From contig NZ_PQHZ01000015.1 in NCBI RefSeq assembly GCF_003385185.1, positions 62,001 to 126,000 on the forward strand: a stretch of DNA of 64,000 nucleotides, read 5' to 3'. The notes below the pieces were generated by a model that saw only the letters and a program-made list of their open reading frames with translations, had not been told where the DNA came from and did not search any database. This DNA is from Amycolatopsis palatopharyngis. GTDB taxonomy: Bacteria; Actinomycetota; Actinomycetes; Mycobacteriales; Pseudonocardiaceae. Positions within the stretch are counted from its first letter, which is position 1; every line of letters starts with the position of its first letter. Below, piece after piece: positions 1 through 7,299 of the stretch. The position numbers were made by a program, and so were the translations under genes.

Positions 1-960
1 TCGCTCCAGCGCGGCCTTACGCAGCGCCTGCGCAGCGTGCTCGGCTGAGCCCGCCCTCCGATACAGCCGCGCCCTGCCCTCCACGGTCTCGGCCGCCCGC
101 ACCACCACCGGCAGCGGTTCGGTGACCACCGGCCCCAGCCTCCGGGCCCGCCACAACGCCAGCAGCAAAACCCCGACGCCAACCTGCACGGCCCCGAACG
201 TCCAGCCGCCGGGAATCAGGGTGTAGATCGAGGCTTCGCCGGAACGCAGGGCGCCGTCGCCTGCTGCCGGGAGGTACCAGACGAGCGTCGGCCGCTGCCC
301 GAGCAGGTGCAATGCCAGCGCGGCGTTGCCCTGCTCGGCGAGCCGGGCGTTGGTCAGTGGTGCCGTGTCGCCGAGTGCGGTGAGCCCGCCGACGCGATCG
401 GCCACTGTGGCCAGTGGGCCCGCTTCGCCGCCGTGGCGATAGCAGACCTCGGCGTCGGTACCCGCTCCCGTGGTCCGGTACATGCTCCCGCCCAGTGCGA
501 GCGGGCCCGCGGCCCTCGCGGCTTCGAGTTCGCAGCCGGGGGGCACGATCTCGGCCTGGCCCGTACCCGCGGTCGCCAGTTTCCCCGTCAGGCCGGCGAG
601 TGTGTCGGGCGCCGGATCCAGCAGTACCAGTTCCGCGGCACTGTCCCGCAGTCCACGCAGTTCCTCGACCCGGATCCGGTTCGGGTGGGTGACCAGCAAC
701 GTGGCAGCACCGCCGAGCTGTTCGCGCGCCTCTTCCGCGGTCCCGGCCAGCTCCACCCGGACGCCCTGTGCCTCCAGCAGTCTGGCCAAGGCCCTGCTGC
801 CCGCCTCCTCTGCCGAACGAGGGTCGAGGGCACCTCCCGCGCCTGCGCCGATCAGAACGGTGAGCAACGCACTGAGCAGCAACACCGTGACGATCGCGAC
901 CGGCGCGCGGGCCCTGCGCCAGATCCCCGCCGCGTCCGGGCTGGTGGAGGTCGTCGTCAC
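1..960 (-). CDS. DUF4350 domain membrane protein (3' part cut by window edge)
   Basis: The frame starts at a GTG that overlaps the stop of the upstream DUF4129 gene by 4 nt (GTGA) and stays open to base 1, giving 320 codons without a stop, so the C-terminus lies outside the window. A hydrophobic segment occurs near residues 18-38 and a second near residues 265-285, followed by a basic Arg-rich cytoplasmic tail; the middle is a Rossmann-like extracellular or cytosolic domain typical of DUF4350. In actinobacteria such genes sit in an operon with DUF4129, MoxR-type AAA ATPase and DUF58 genes; the MoxR part would be expected just left of this window. The biochemical role is unknown. The family call rests on sequence style and neighbourhood. 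Confidence 0.8.
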   Translation of the reverse strand, partial: MTTTSTSPDAAGIWRRARAPVAIVTVLLLSALLTVLIGAGAGGALDPRSAEEAGSRALARLLEAQGVRVELAGTAEEAREQLGGAATLLVTHPNRIRVEELRGLRDSAAELVLLDPAPDTLAGLTGKLATAGTGQAEIVPPGCELEAARAAGPLALGGSMYRTTGAGTDAEVCYRHGGEAGPLATVADRVGGLTALGDTAPLTNARLAEQGNAALALHLLGQRPTLVWYLPAAGDGALRSGEASIYTLIPGGWTFGAVQVGVGVLLLALWRARRLGPVVTEPLPVVVRAAETVEGRARLYRRAGSAEHAAQALRKAALER

Positions 961-1589
961 CGCGACGCCACCGTCGGCCGGGCCGCCGAAACGCTCAGCT
1001 CGAGGTCGGCCAGCCACTGGTAGGCCTGCTGGTCCACGTTCCTGCCCCCGTAGTGCACGTCGTCGAACAGCACGGCGGCACGACGCAGCCGCTCGGCCTC
1101 GCCTGGCAGCACGTGTCCCGCGTCCACCGCGGCCTCGTCCGCCGTCCGGCCGGACCGCTCGTCCAGCACGCCACGCTCCTCCAGTCCGCGTACGAGGGCA
1201 CGGAACCGCTCGCGCACGGCTTCGCCGGTGTCACCGGCGGCCAGTGCCCGCTCGGCACCGGCGCGGTGATCGGCCACGGAACGCACGCGCCCCGCGAAGA
1301 CCGGCGTATCCCCGCTCCGCCTGCCCCTGGCCAGTTTGCCGACTCGCAGCCGGATCACCACGACGATCGCGGCCAGGACGAGCACCAGCACGACGAGGCC
1401 CACCGGGCCACCTGGCACCAGTCCGGTGACCCCGTCGATCATCTCGCCGATCCGGTCGAGCCCCCACTTCACCAGCCGGTCGAACCAGCTCGGCTGGGCC
1501 TCGGCGTAAACGGGATCGGCCAGTTCCGCGCGCGCGGCCTCCCGCGCGGCCTCCCGGTCGATCTCGACCGGCACCTCGGCCAGAAACAC
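957..1589 (-). CDS. DUF4129 domain-containing membrane protein
   Basis: The 210-residue product has an N-terminal amphipathic region, a single strong membrane segment near residues 64-84, and a soluble C-terminal part with the DUF4129 pattern (LERRGVLD-like turn, RTADEAA, and Y-G at the end). The only usable start is a GTG just 6 bp after the stop of the upstream membrane gene, because the frame is closed by that very stop. The 3' end overlaps the DUF4350 start by 4 nt, so the three genes form one operon. DUF4129 domains resemble the C-terminus of some transglutaminase-like proteins and may bind cell-envelope material; no reaction can be assigned. Confidence 0.85.
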   Translation of the reverse strand: MFLAEVPVEIDREAAREAARAELADPVYAEAQPSWFDRLVKWGLDRIGEMIDGVTGLVPGGPVGLVVLVLVLAAIVVVIRLRVGKLARGRRSGDTPVFAGRVRSVADHRAGAERALAAGDTGEAVRERFRALVRGLEERGVLDERSGRTADEAAVDAGHVLPGEAERLRRAAVLFDDVHYGGRNVDQQAYQWLADLELSVSAARPTVASR

Positions 1590-1595
1590 CGGGTG

Positions 1596-2582
1596 TCAGG
1601 CCGTGCCCGCAGCGCGCGCCAGCTCGATGTCCATGCCTTCCTTGCGCATCCGCTGATCGATGTAGAGCAGCGCGGTGACGCCTGCGCTGAACGGATAGGT
1701 GATCGCGCCCGCGACCACCCCGCCGAGGGCGGACAACCAGATCCCGCCCGTGGACATCGCCGTGCTGTTGCCGAACGCGCTGGCACCGTCACCGAACAGC
1801 TCGAACGGGATGGAAATGATCATCGAGATGATTCCGGCGATGATCGCCGCGAGCAGCAGGATGCCGAAGGTGCGCCACCACGATCCGCGCACGAGCAGCC
1901 GCGAACGACCGAGTGAGCTGAACACCCGGCCGCGTTCCAGCACCAGCGCGGGCGTGGCGAGCGCGAACAGCACGTACAGCCAGATTCCCGGGATGATCAA
2001 CAGGATGAGCCCGACCATCACGATTAGCGTGTAGACGACGGTCAGCCCCAGCAGCGGCAGCAGCAGCGGCCGGATCTCACTCCACACCTCGCCCGCCCGC
2101 ACCGGCCTGCCGAGCACGGCCTTGCCGATCACCACGGTGAGGTAACCGGACAGGAACGTGGTAGCCAGCACGGTCACCACGACCGTGATGCCACTGGCGC
2201 CGGCCAGATCGCCGAGCATGTCCAGGGCCTCGTCCTCGGTCATGGCCGCGCCTGCCTCCACGGCCTGGAACTGGTCCTGCATCGTCGTCAGCACCAGCGC
2301 GTTCAGCAACTGCACGACGGCCATCACCGCCGCGGCGGCACCGATCATCAGGGCGGGATTCCTGCGCATCGTCGTGATCGCGCCATCGAGGATCTCCCCC
2401 ACCCGCAGCGGGCGCAGTGGAATCACGCCCGGCTTGCCGTGCCCCATCGGAGACATCGGCCCCCCATAGCCGGGCGGCGGCGGAGCAGGCGGCAGTCCCT
2501 GGTCCGGTGGGACGTGCCCGCTGTTCTGCTGCCCTTGGCCGTACCGCGGGTCTGGCGACGACCATCCACCCGAATCGCTCAT
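1596..2582 (-). CDS. Polytopic membrane protein, glycerophosphodiesterase membrane-domain-like
   Basis: About 328 residues. The first 55 are Pro/Gly/Gln rich and disordered, then the motif IPLRPLRVGEILDGA leads into six hydrophobic segments (roughly residues 75-95, 125-155, 180-215, 230-270, 285-310). This architecture is common in actinobacteria next to DUF4129/DUF4350 genes and is usually annotated as a glycerophosphoryl diester phosphodiesterase membrane domain; no catalytic phosphodiesterase residues are present. The ATG chosen opens MSDSGGW; a GTG 21 bases upstream is possible, but neither has a strong ribosome site. It is first in the operon reading leftward; its promoter must lie in the 258 bases before the divergent peptidase gene. 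Confidence 0.75.
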   Translation of the reverse strand: MSDSGGWSSPDPRYGQGQQNSGHVPPDQGLPPAPPPPGYGGPMSPMGHGKPGVIPLRPLRVGEILDGAITTMRRNPALMIGAAAAVMAVVQLLNALVLTTMQDQFQAVEAGAAMTEDEALDMLGDLAGASGITVVVTVLATTFLSGYLTVVIGKAVLGRPVRAGEVWSEIRPLLLPLLGLTVVYTLIVMVGLILLIIPGIWLYVLFALATPALVLERGRVFSSLGRSRLLVRGSWWRTFGILLLAAIIAGIISMIISIPFELFGDGASAFGNSTAMSTGGIWLSALGGVVAGAITYPFSAGVTALLYIDQRMRKEGMDIELARAAGTA

Positions 2583-2840
2583 CGAAAAAACCTGTGCCCT
2601 CACTCGTCGGAAATTGGTGACAGCCTGGCAGAGCTACCACTGGGTGGCCAATGCGAAACGCCCTGTCTCGACCAAGCCGTGACCAGCACGACCATGGGTC
2701 CGAACCCGCGCAGTGGCACATAACGCCGACCCCGCTGGCTATGCTTCGAACAGGACCCGTACCGGACGGGAACATCTCCAGACGCACCGTCAGACGCTTG
2801 ACAGCGGCGGGCCAGACCGACGACCCGGGGAAACGCAGAG

Positions 2841-3980
2841 ATGACGCAACCGCCGCAGGGCCCGTGGTACCCGGGCCCCGAGGACCGGCGACCCGGCGGC
2901 CCGCAGGGGCCGCTGCCGCCACCGGTGCCCCGGCCGTTGCCTGGTCCGTGGCAGTACCCGGCTCCCCAGCAGGGGCAACATGCGGCGGCCCGCCCGGCCC
3001 ATTCCCGGGGTCCGATCATCGCGATCTGCCTCGGCGTCGTCGCGACCCTGGTGCTCTGCGCGGTTGTGGTGGTGTCGTTGCTGGGCGGCAGCAAGGACCA
3101 GGTCGCGGGCACGGGGTACGGCGACTACCCGAAAGCCACGGGCGCGCCGCCGGTCGAGACGAGCAGCAGCACCGCCACGAGCGCGGCACCCTCGCCGAGC
3201 ATCAGCAGCGGTCCGCCGACCTACCGGTCACCGGAGACACGGCCGAGCGACACCGGGCCGCGGAAGATCTTCACGCTGGCCGACCATCCGATGCTGCAGA
3301 ATCCTGACGCCGGGCTGAAGAACCGCGCCTGCGACCTCCCCCAGTGGCGCAGCGACCCGGCTTCCGCGCAGGCCTTCTTCACGGCGGCGGGTCAGTGTCT
3401 CGACGCGGCCTGGGGCCCGTTCCTCGAGCACTACAACCTGCCCTTCACCTCGCCGAACCTGCACTTTCCTTCGGGCGCGAGTTTCCAGACCGAGTGCGGG
3501 ACGATCCAGGTCGGCATCGCGACGGCCGCCTACTACTGCGAGAACAACCTGTACGTGCCCTTCGCCGGGTTGCAGACCGACCAGTACGGCGACAACCCCG
3601 GCGTCTACCTCGCCCTGTTCGCCCACGAGTACGGCCACCACGTCCAGGAGGTCAGCGGGCTGATGGACGCAGCCTGGGAGAAGATCTACGAGGCCGGTCC
3701 CAACAGCCAGCAGGGACTGGAGATGTCGAGACGCAAGGAACTACAGGCACAGTGCTTCTCCGGCATGTTCCTCGGCGCCCACGTCGACCAGGGCGGCACG
3801 ATCACCAGGGACATGTACAACAAGGCCTGGGACGACCAGGAAACCAGGGGTGATGACACCTCGGGGACGCGCGACCACGGCAGCAACGCGCACTACGCGG
3901 GCTGGTGGCGGGCAGGTGCGAAGGAGAACCGCATCGTGGACTGCAACACCTTCGCCGCCGCCAGCGCCGACGTCTCCTGA
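2841..3980 (+). CDS. Membrane-anchored neutral zinc metallopeptidase
   Basis: The 379-residue protein has a Pro/Gly-rich cytoplasmic N-terminus (1-52), one membrane anchor (about 55-77), a Ser/Thr/Pro linker and an extracellular catalytic domain with the zinc motif HEYGHHVQE at residues 262-270. It fits the neutral zinc metallopeptidase family (YpfJ type, PF04228). Downstream the family signature ELQADCFAG reads ELQAQCFSG here, so the Asp is replaced by Gln; whether this affects activity is unknown. Four cysteines in the exported domain could form disulfides. The start ATG has a good upstream GGGGAAACGCAGAG site. The gene stands alone and is followed by two palindromes and a hairpin. Confidence 0.85.
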   Translation: MTQPPQGPWYPGPEDRRPGGPQGPLPPPVPRPLPGPWQYPAPQQGQHAAARPAHSRGPIIAICLGVVATLVLCAVVVVSLLGGSKDQVAGTGYGDYPKATGAPPVETSSSTATSAAPSPSISSGPPTYRSPETRPSDTGPRKIFTLADHPMLQNPDAGLKNRACDLPQWRSDPASAQAFFTAAGQCLDAAWGPFLEHYNLPFTSPNLHFPSGASFQTECGTIQVGIATAAYYCENNLYVPFAGLQTDQYGDNPGVYLALFAHEYGHHVQEVSGLMDAAWEKIYEAGPNSQQGLEMSRRKELQAQCFSGMFLGAHVDQGGTITRDMYNKAWDDQETRGDDTSGTRDHGSNAHYAGWWRAGAKENRIVDCNTFAAASADVS

Positions 3981-3989
3981 GTTCCACCC

Positions 3990-4009
3990 GCACTTTCCCG
4001 GGAAAGCGC
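3990..4009. repeat. Extragenic palindrome, copy 1 (one mismatch)
   Basis: The 20-bp sequence matches the palindrome GCACTTTCCCGGGAAAGTGC except for one base in the right arm (C for T). It lies 9 bp after the metallopeptidase stop codon. The same motif is perfect at 4053-4074 and 18394-18415, so it is a dispersed intergenic repeat; a terminator or protein-binding role is possible. Confidence 0.75.
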
Positions 4010-4052
4010 GCGCAGCAACCGCCATCCACCCAGGTGAGGCAGGCCCAACCGG

Positions 4053-4074
4053 CGCACTTTCCCGGGAAAGTGCG
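4053..4074. repeat. Extragenic palindrome, copy 2 (perfect)
   Basis: A perfect 22-bp palindrome: GCACTTTCCCGGGAAAGTGC flanked by C and G. It lies between the metallopeptidase and PRC-barrel genes, 63 bp from copy 1. With no central loop it is better suited to protein binding as DNA than to a classic RNA hairpin, although a hairpin with a small loop could form. Confidence 0.8.
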
Positions 4075-4099
4075 GGAGTTGGTTGTCGTTGTTTCAGCG

Positions 4100-4130
4100 G
4101 TCCGTGTCCGGGTATCCCGGCAAAACGGAC
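4100..4130. terminator. Two-tier inverted repeat after the metallopeptidase gene
   Basis: Outer arms GTCCGT and ACGGAC enclose inner arms CCGGG and CCCGG around a TAT loop. No T-run follows. It may be the terminator of the metallopeptidase gene, or part of the leader of the following gene, whose start is 43 bp away. Confidence 0.35.
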
Positions 4131-4172
4131 GGCATGGGCGGACCATGTCCACAAGCTGAGTAGGTGATCGTT

Positions 4173-5117
4173 GTGACGACGGGACAGACTCCGGCCGATG
4201 AGGGAGCCAACGCCGGGACCTTGACCGGCCAAACGGTGACCAGCAAGGACGGCAAGCGGCTCGGCAAGCTTGACCACATCTACCGCGGCCGCCGCTCGGG
4301 CGCGCCCGCCTGGGGATTGGTGACCTCGCGCTTCCACAAACGGCATCTGGTGCCATTGGACGGCGCCACACCGGGCTCGGACGGTCTGCACGTCGCGGCC
4401 GGGGCGGACGAGGTGCGCCACGCTCCCCCGGACGACGGCGGAACAGGGGACGACCTCGCCCCCGAGACCGAATCCGCACTCGAGCGGCACTACTCCCACG
4501 AGAACCCGGCATACGAAAATCCGGCATACCCAGCACAACCGGCACCCGCCGGCGCCCCAGCAGGGGTCGTCGACCACACCGGCAGAGACGTCGACGACAA
4601 CAGGGGCGCGCATCGGCACCGTTCGGTGTTGTCGATGCAGCGCAGTCGCGGTGCGGTGAGCGGCACCCTGCTCGTGCCCCTCGGGATCTGGGGCGCCCTG
4701 ATCCCGTTCATCGGGCCGTACTTCAACGTCGCGTTCGGCACCGACCAGACGTGGGCCTTCAGCGGCGACCGCTTCTGGCTGAGCATCCTGCCCGGGATCG
4801 TGGTGGTGCTCGGCGGGCTGCTGCTCGCGCCCAGCGCGAACCGGATCACCGGCGGACTCGGCGCTTGGCTGGCGCTGGCCGGCGGAATCTGGTTCGTGAT
4901 CGGCCCCGCCATGAGCCAGCTGTGGGGTGCGGGCGGGGCCGGCGCGCCGATCGGACAGCCTCTCGGCGGCGCCGGCATGCGCACACTCGAACAGATCGTC
5001 GCCTTCTACGGGCTCGGCGCCCTGATCACCGCGCTCGCGGCGTTCGCGCTGGGCAGGCTGACGGTGCGGTCGGTGAAGGACATGGGACCGGCGCGCTCTT
5101 CGGCCCAGGTCGAATGA
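4173..5117 (+). CDS. PRC-barrel domain protein with four membrane segments
   Basis: Residues 10-70 form a PRC-barrel-like domain (TVTSKDGKRLGKLDHIY ... WGLVTSRFHKRHLVPLDGA). An acidic linker, rich in His/Tyr/Pro and with a short ENPAY repeat, spans about 75-145. The C-terminal half has four hydrophobic segments beginning VPLGIWGALIPFIGPYFNVAF. PRC barrels bind partner proteins or RNA in RimM and occur in photosynthetic reaction centres; this fusion is common in actinobacteria and has no known function. The second GTG is preferred because AGGTGA lies 5 bases before it; a GTG nine bases upstream is the alternative. It converges with the next gene, leaving 3 bases between stops. Confidence 0.8.
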   Translation: MTTGQTPADEGANAGTLTGQTVTSKDGKRLGKLDHIYRGRRSGAPAWGLVTSRFHKRHLVPLDGATPGSDGLHVAAGADEVRHAPPDDGGTGDDLAPETESALERHYSHENPAYENPAYPAQPAPAGAPAGVVDHTGRDVDDNRGAHRHRSVLSMQRSRGAVSGTLLVPLGIWGALIPFIGPYFNVAFGTDQTWAFSGDRFWLSILPGIVVVLGGLLLAPSANRITGGLGAWLALAGGIWFVIGPAMSQLWGAGGAGAPIGQPLGGAGMRTLEQIVAFYGLGALITALAAFALGRLTVRSVKDMGPARSSAQVE

Positions 5118-5120
5118 GGA

Positions 5121-5591
5121 TCAGATGAGGACTGCCCTGCGGCGGGGTCCACGACGCAGCAGGTAGCTGTAGACCCCGCCGCCTGCGCAGGACAGCGCCA
5201 GCAGCACGAGGCCGACGGGTCGGCGCAGATCGCTGTGGCCGGGAGCGGTCGCGGCGAGCCGGACATCGATCAGGCCCGTTCCGGCGTCGGCGGGAACCGC
5301 GATGTCCAGCAGTTCGCCCTGGCTGTGGCCGCAGGCGTTGAGGTTGCCGCTGCGGGTCTCGCCGTCCAGCTCGAACTGCACCGTCTCACCGCCGCCCGCG
5401 TCCGTGCACGACGTCGGCATGGTCACCGTGGCCTGCGTGATCCGGTGTTCCGGCGCGGGCGCGCGGCCGAACAGGTCAGGTCCGACCCACCAGGCGCCGA
5501 CGAGCACGAGGAATCCGGCGAACGCGGCAACGGCGAGCACCTTCCACTCCACCGGGCCGGGTTCGCCACCCTGCTCTGATCGACGCCGCAC
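5121..5591 (-). CDS. Hypothetical protein with two membrane segments
   Basis: The 156-residue product has a hydrophobic segment at about 17-36, an extracytoplasmic domain of about 90 residues with two cysteines (SCTDAGG and NACGHSQG) that may form a disulfide, then a second membrane segment near 128-145 and a strongly basic tail (RRGPRRRAV). No family is recognised. It starts at GTG and lies upstream of the convergent PRC-barrel gene; the potassium channel gene reading the same way ends 78 bp before it. Confidence 0.65.
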   Translation of the reverse strand: MRRRSEQGGEPGPVEWKVLAVAAFAGFLVLVGAWWVGPDLFGRAPAPEHRITQATVTMPTSCTDAGGGETVQFELDGETRSGNLNACGHSQGELLDIAVPADAGTGLIDVRLAATAPGHSDLRRPVGLVLLALSCAGGGVYSYLLRRGPRRRAVLI

Positions 5592-5669
5592 AGGTCAATC
5601 GTTCCAGATCACCGGGTGGAAACACAGATACGCCGGTTGGGGCACAGTCGCGCCCCGATCGGAGCAGGC

Positions 5670-6755
5670 TCAGCGATTGGCGTCCTCCGCCGGTGTCACC
5701 TTGCGGACGTAGAGCAACCGGTCACCCGGTTCGATGGCATCGGCCTCCGGCGAGTCGACCCGGTACAGGTTCCCGCCACGTACCAGGCCGAGCACGGTGT
5801 CGGGCAGATGCCTTGGCGAGCCGCCCGCCTCGGAGGGCTCGACCGCCCGCTCGGCGATGGCGAGCCCCGATTCCGGCGTGAGCAGGTCCTCCACCATGTC
5901 CACCACACGGGGCGTGGAGGTGGCTATTCCGAGCAGCCTGCCCGCCGTCTCACTGGAGATCACCACCTGGTTCGCACCGGACTGCTTGAGCAGGTGCACG
6001 TTCTCCGCCTCCCGCACCGAGACGACGATATGCGCGTTCGGAGCGAGTTCGCGGGCCGTGAGGGTCACCAGCACGGCGGAGTCGTCGCGGTTGGCCGCGA
6101 CCACCACCGCTCGCGCGCGTGGCACCCCGGCCACCCTGAGCACGTCCGATCTGGTCGCCGAGCCGTGCACGGTGACCAGCCCCAGCGCGCCCGCCGCGTC
6201 CAGCGCCGACTGATCGGGGTCGACGACCACGATCCGATTCGGCTCCATGACCTCGTCGCCGAGCAGTGTTTTCACCGCGGCCCGGCCCTTCGTGCCGAAT
6301 CCGACGACTACGACGTGGTCACGCACTTTGGTCCTCCACTTCTGGATCCGGAACGCCTGCCGGGAGCGCTCGGTGAGCACCTCCAGCGTGGTCCCGACCA
6401 GGACGATCAGGAACATCACCCGCAGTGGGGTGATGACGACGATGTTCACGAGCCTGGCCTGCGCCGTCACCGGGGAAATATCGCCATAGCCGGTGGTCGA
6501 CAGCGATACGGTGGCGTAGTACAAGGCGTCGAGCAGTGACACCCCGTCACCGTTCGAGTCGGTGTAGCCATCCCGGTCGAGGTACACGATCAATACGGCC
6601 AGTCCGAGCGCGAGCAGGGCACCGATGATCCGCCTGGCGATCGCGTTCATCGGGCTGACCGTGCTCACCGGCATCTTGATCACGCTGGTCAGCGTGTGAT
6701 CGGGTTGCTCGGCCAGCCGATCGGACAGCGGGAAGCGCTTGAACTTACTCACCAT
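5670..6755 (-). CDS. Potassium channel with TrkA-N (RCK) domain
   Basis: The product of about 361 residues has a short cytosolic N-terminus, a membrane helix (LLALGLAVLIVYL), the potassium selectivity filter TTGYGD in a pore loop, a second helix (VVITPLRVMFLIVLVG) and then a Rossmann-type RCK domain beginning HVVVVGFGTKGRAAVK with a Val/Asp-rich nucleotide fold. The C-terminal 80 residues resemble a TrkA-C domain. It should be a tetrameric potassium channel gated by a nucleotide or ions bound to the RCK ring. The ATG opening MVSKFKRF is favoured by an AGGGA site; an upstream in-frame start would lack one. As I recall, M. tuberculosis has a comparable channel gene (Rv3200c) beside adnB. Confidence 0.88.
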   Translation of the reverse strand: MVSKFKRFPLSDRLAEQPDHTLTSVIKMPVSTVSPMNAIARRIIGALLALGLAVLIVYLDRDGYTDSNGDGVSLLDALYYATVSLSTTGYGDISPVTAQARLVNIVVITPLRVMFLIVLVGTTLEVLTERSRQAFRIQKWRTKVRDHVVVVGFGTKGRAAVKTLLGDEVMEPNRIVVVDPDQSALDAAGALGLVTVHGSATRSDVLRVAGVPRARAVVVAANRDDSAVLVTLTARELAPNAHIVVSVREAENVHLLKQSGANQVVISSETAGRLLGIATSTPRVVDMVEDLLTPESGLAIAERAVEPSEAGGSPRHLPDTVLGLVRGGNLYRVDSPEADAIEPGDRLLYVRKVTPAEDANR

Positions 6756-6913
6756 CGGCAGCGTCCCTGGTCTCGGCGGCATTCGTGCGGCACGAGGCAA
6801 TTCGGCCGCCCGTGCTCAGCGTCACTCACGCTGGCGTGATCGTAGTCGACCTCACCGACCGTGCACTGCCGGACGGCCGGTGGGCGGTGTCGGCGGCGTG
6901 CGAAAGTGTCCCC

Positions 6914-7294
6914 ATGACCACCTCGCGGCCGGATCGTCCCGCAATTGCCCTCGCCTGCCTATTGGGTGGGGCGGGTGTGCTGCACTTCGTCGCGCCCACA
7001 CCGTTCGACGCGCTGGTCCCCGACCGGCTCCCCGGCACGAAGCGCTGGTGGACCAGGGCTTCGGGAGCGGCAGAACTCGCTTGTGCCGCCGCCGTGGCCA
7101 CTCCCCGAACCCGCAAACTGGGCGGTAGCGCCGCAGCGGCGCTGTTCGTCGCGGTCTTTCCCGGCAACCTGAAGATGGCTATCGACTACCAGCGGGCTCG
7201 CAAGCCGCGTGCACACCGGTTGGCCGCGTGGGCGCGGCTCCCGTTGCAGGCACCGCTGGTGGCCTGGGCCCTGTCCGTCGCCCGGCGGGGCTGA
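6914..7294 (+). CDS. DoxX-like small membrane protein
   Basis: The 126-residue protein has four hydrophobic segments (PAIALACLLGGAGVLHF; a Trp-Trp-Thr-Arg motif then SGAAELACAAAV; SAAAALFVAVFPGN; PLQAPLVAWALSVA) and the GNLKMAIDY motif typical of actinobacterial DoxX-like proteins. DoxX proteins are linked to thiol and redox homeostasis in some species, but no role can be assigned here. The ATG opening MTTSRPD is chosen because the family starts just before the first helix. It converges on adnB with 5 bases between stops. Upstream, TCACGCTGGCGTGA at 6826-6839 is an inverted repeat that could serve as an operator. Confidence 0.75.
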   Translation: MTTSRPDRPAIALACLLGGAGVLHFVAPTPFDALVPDRLPGTKRWWTRASGAAELACAAAVATPRTRKLGGSAAAALFVAVFPGNLKMAIDYQRARKPRAHRLAAWARLPLQAPLVAWALSVARRG

Positions 7295-7299
7295 CCCGC

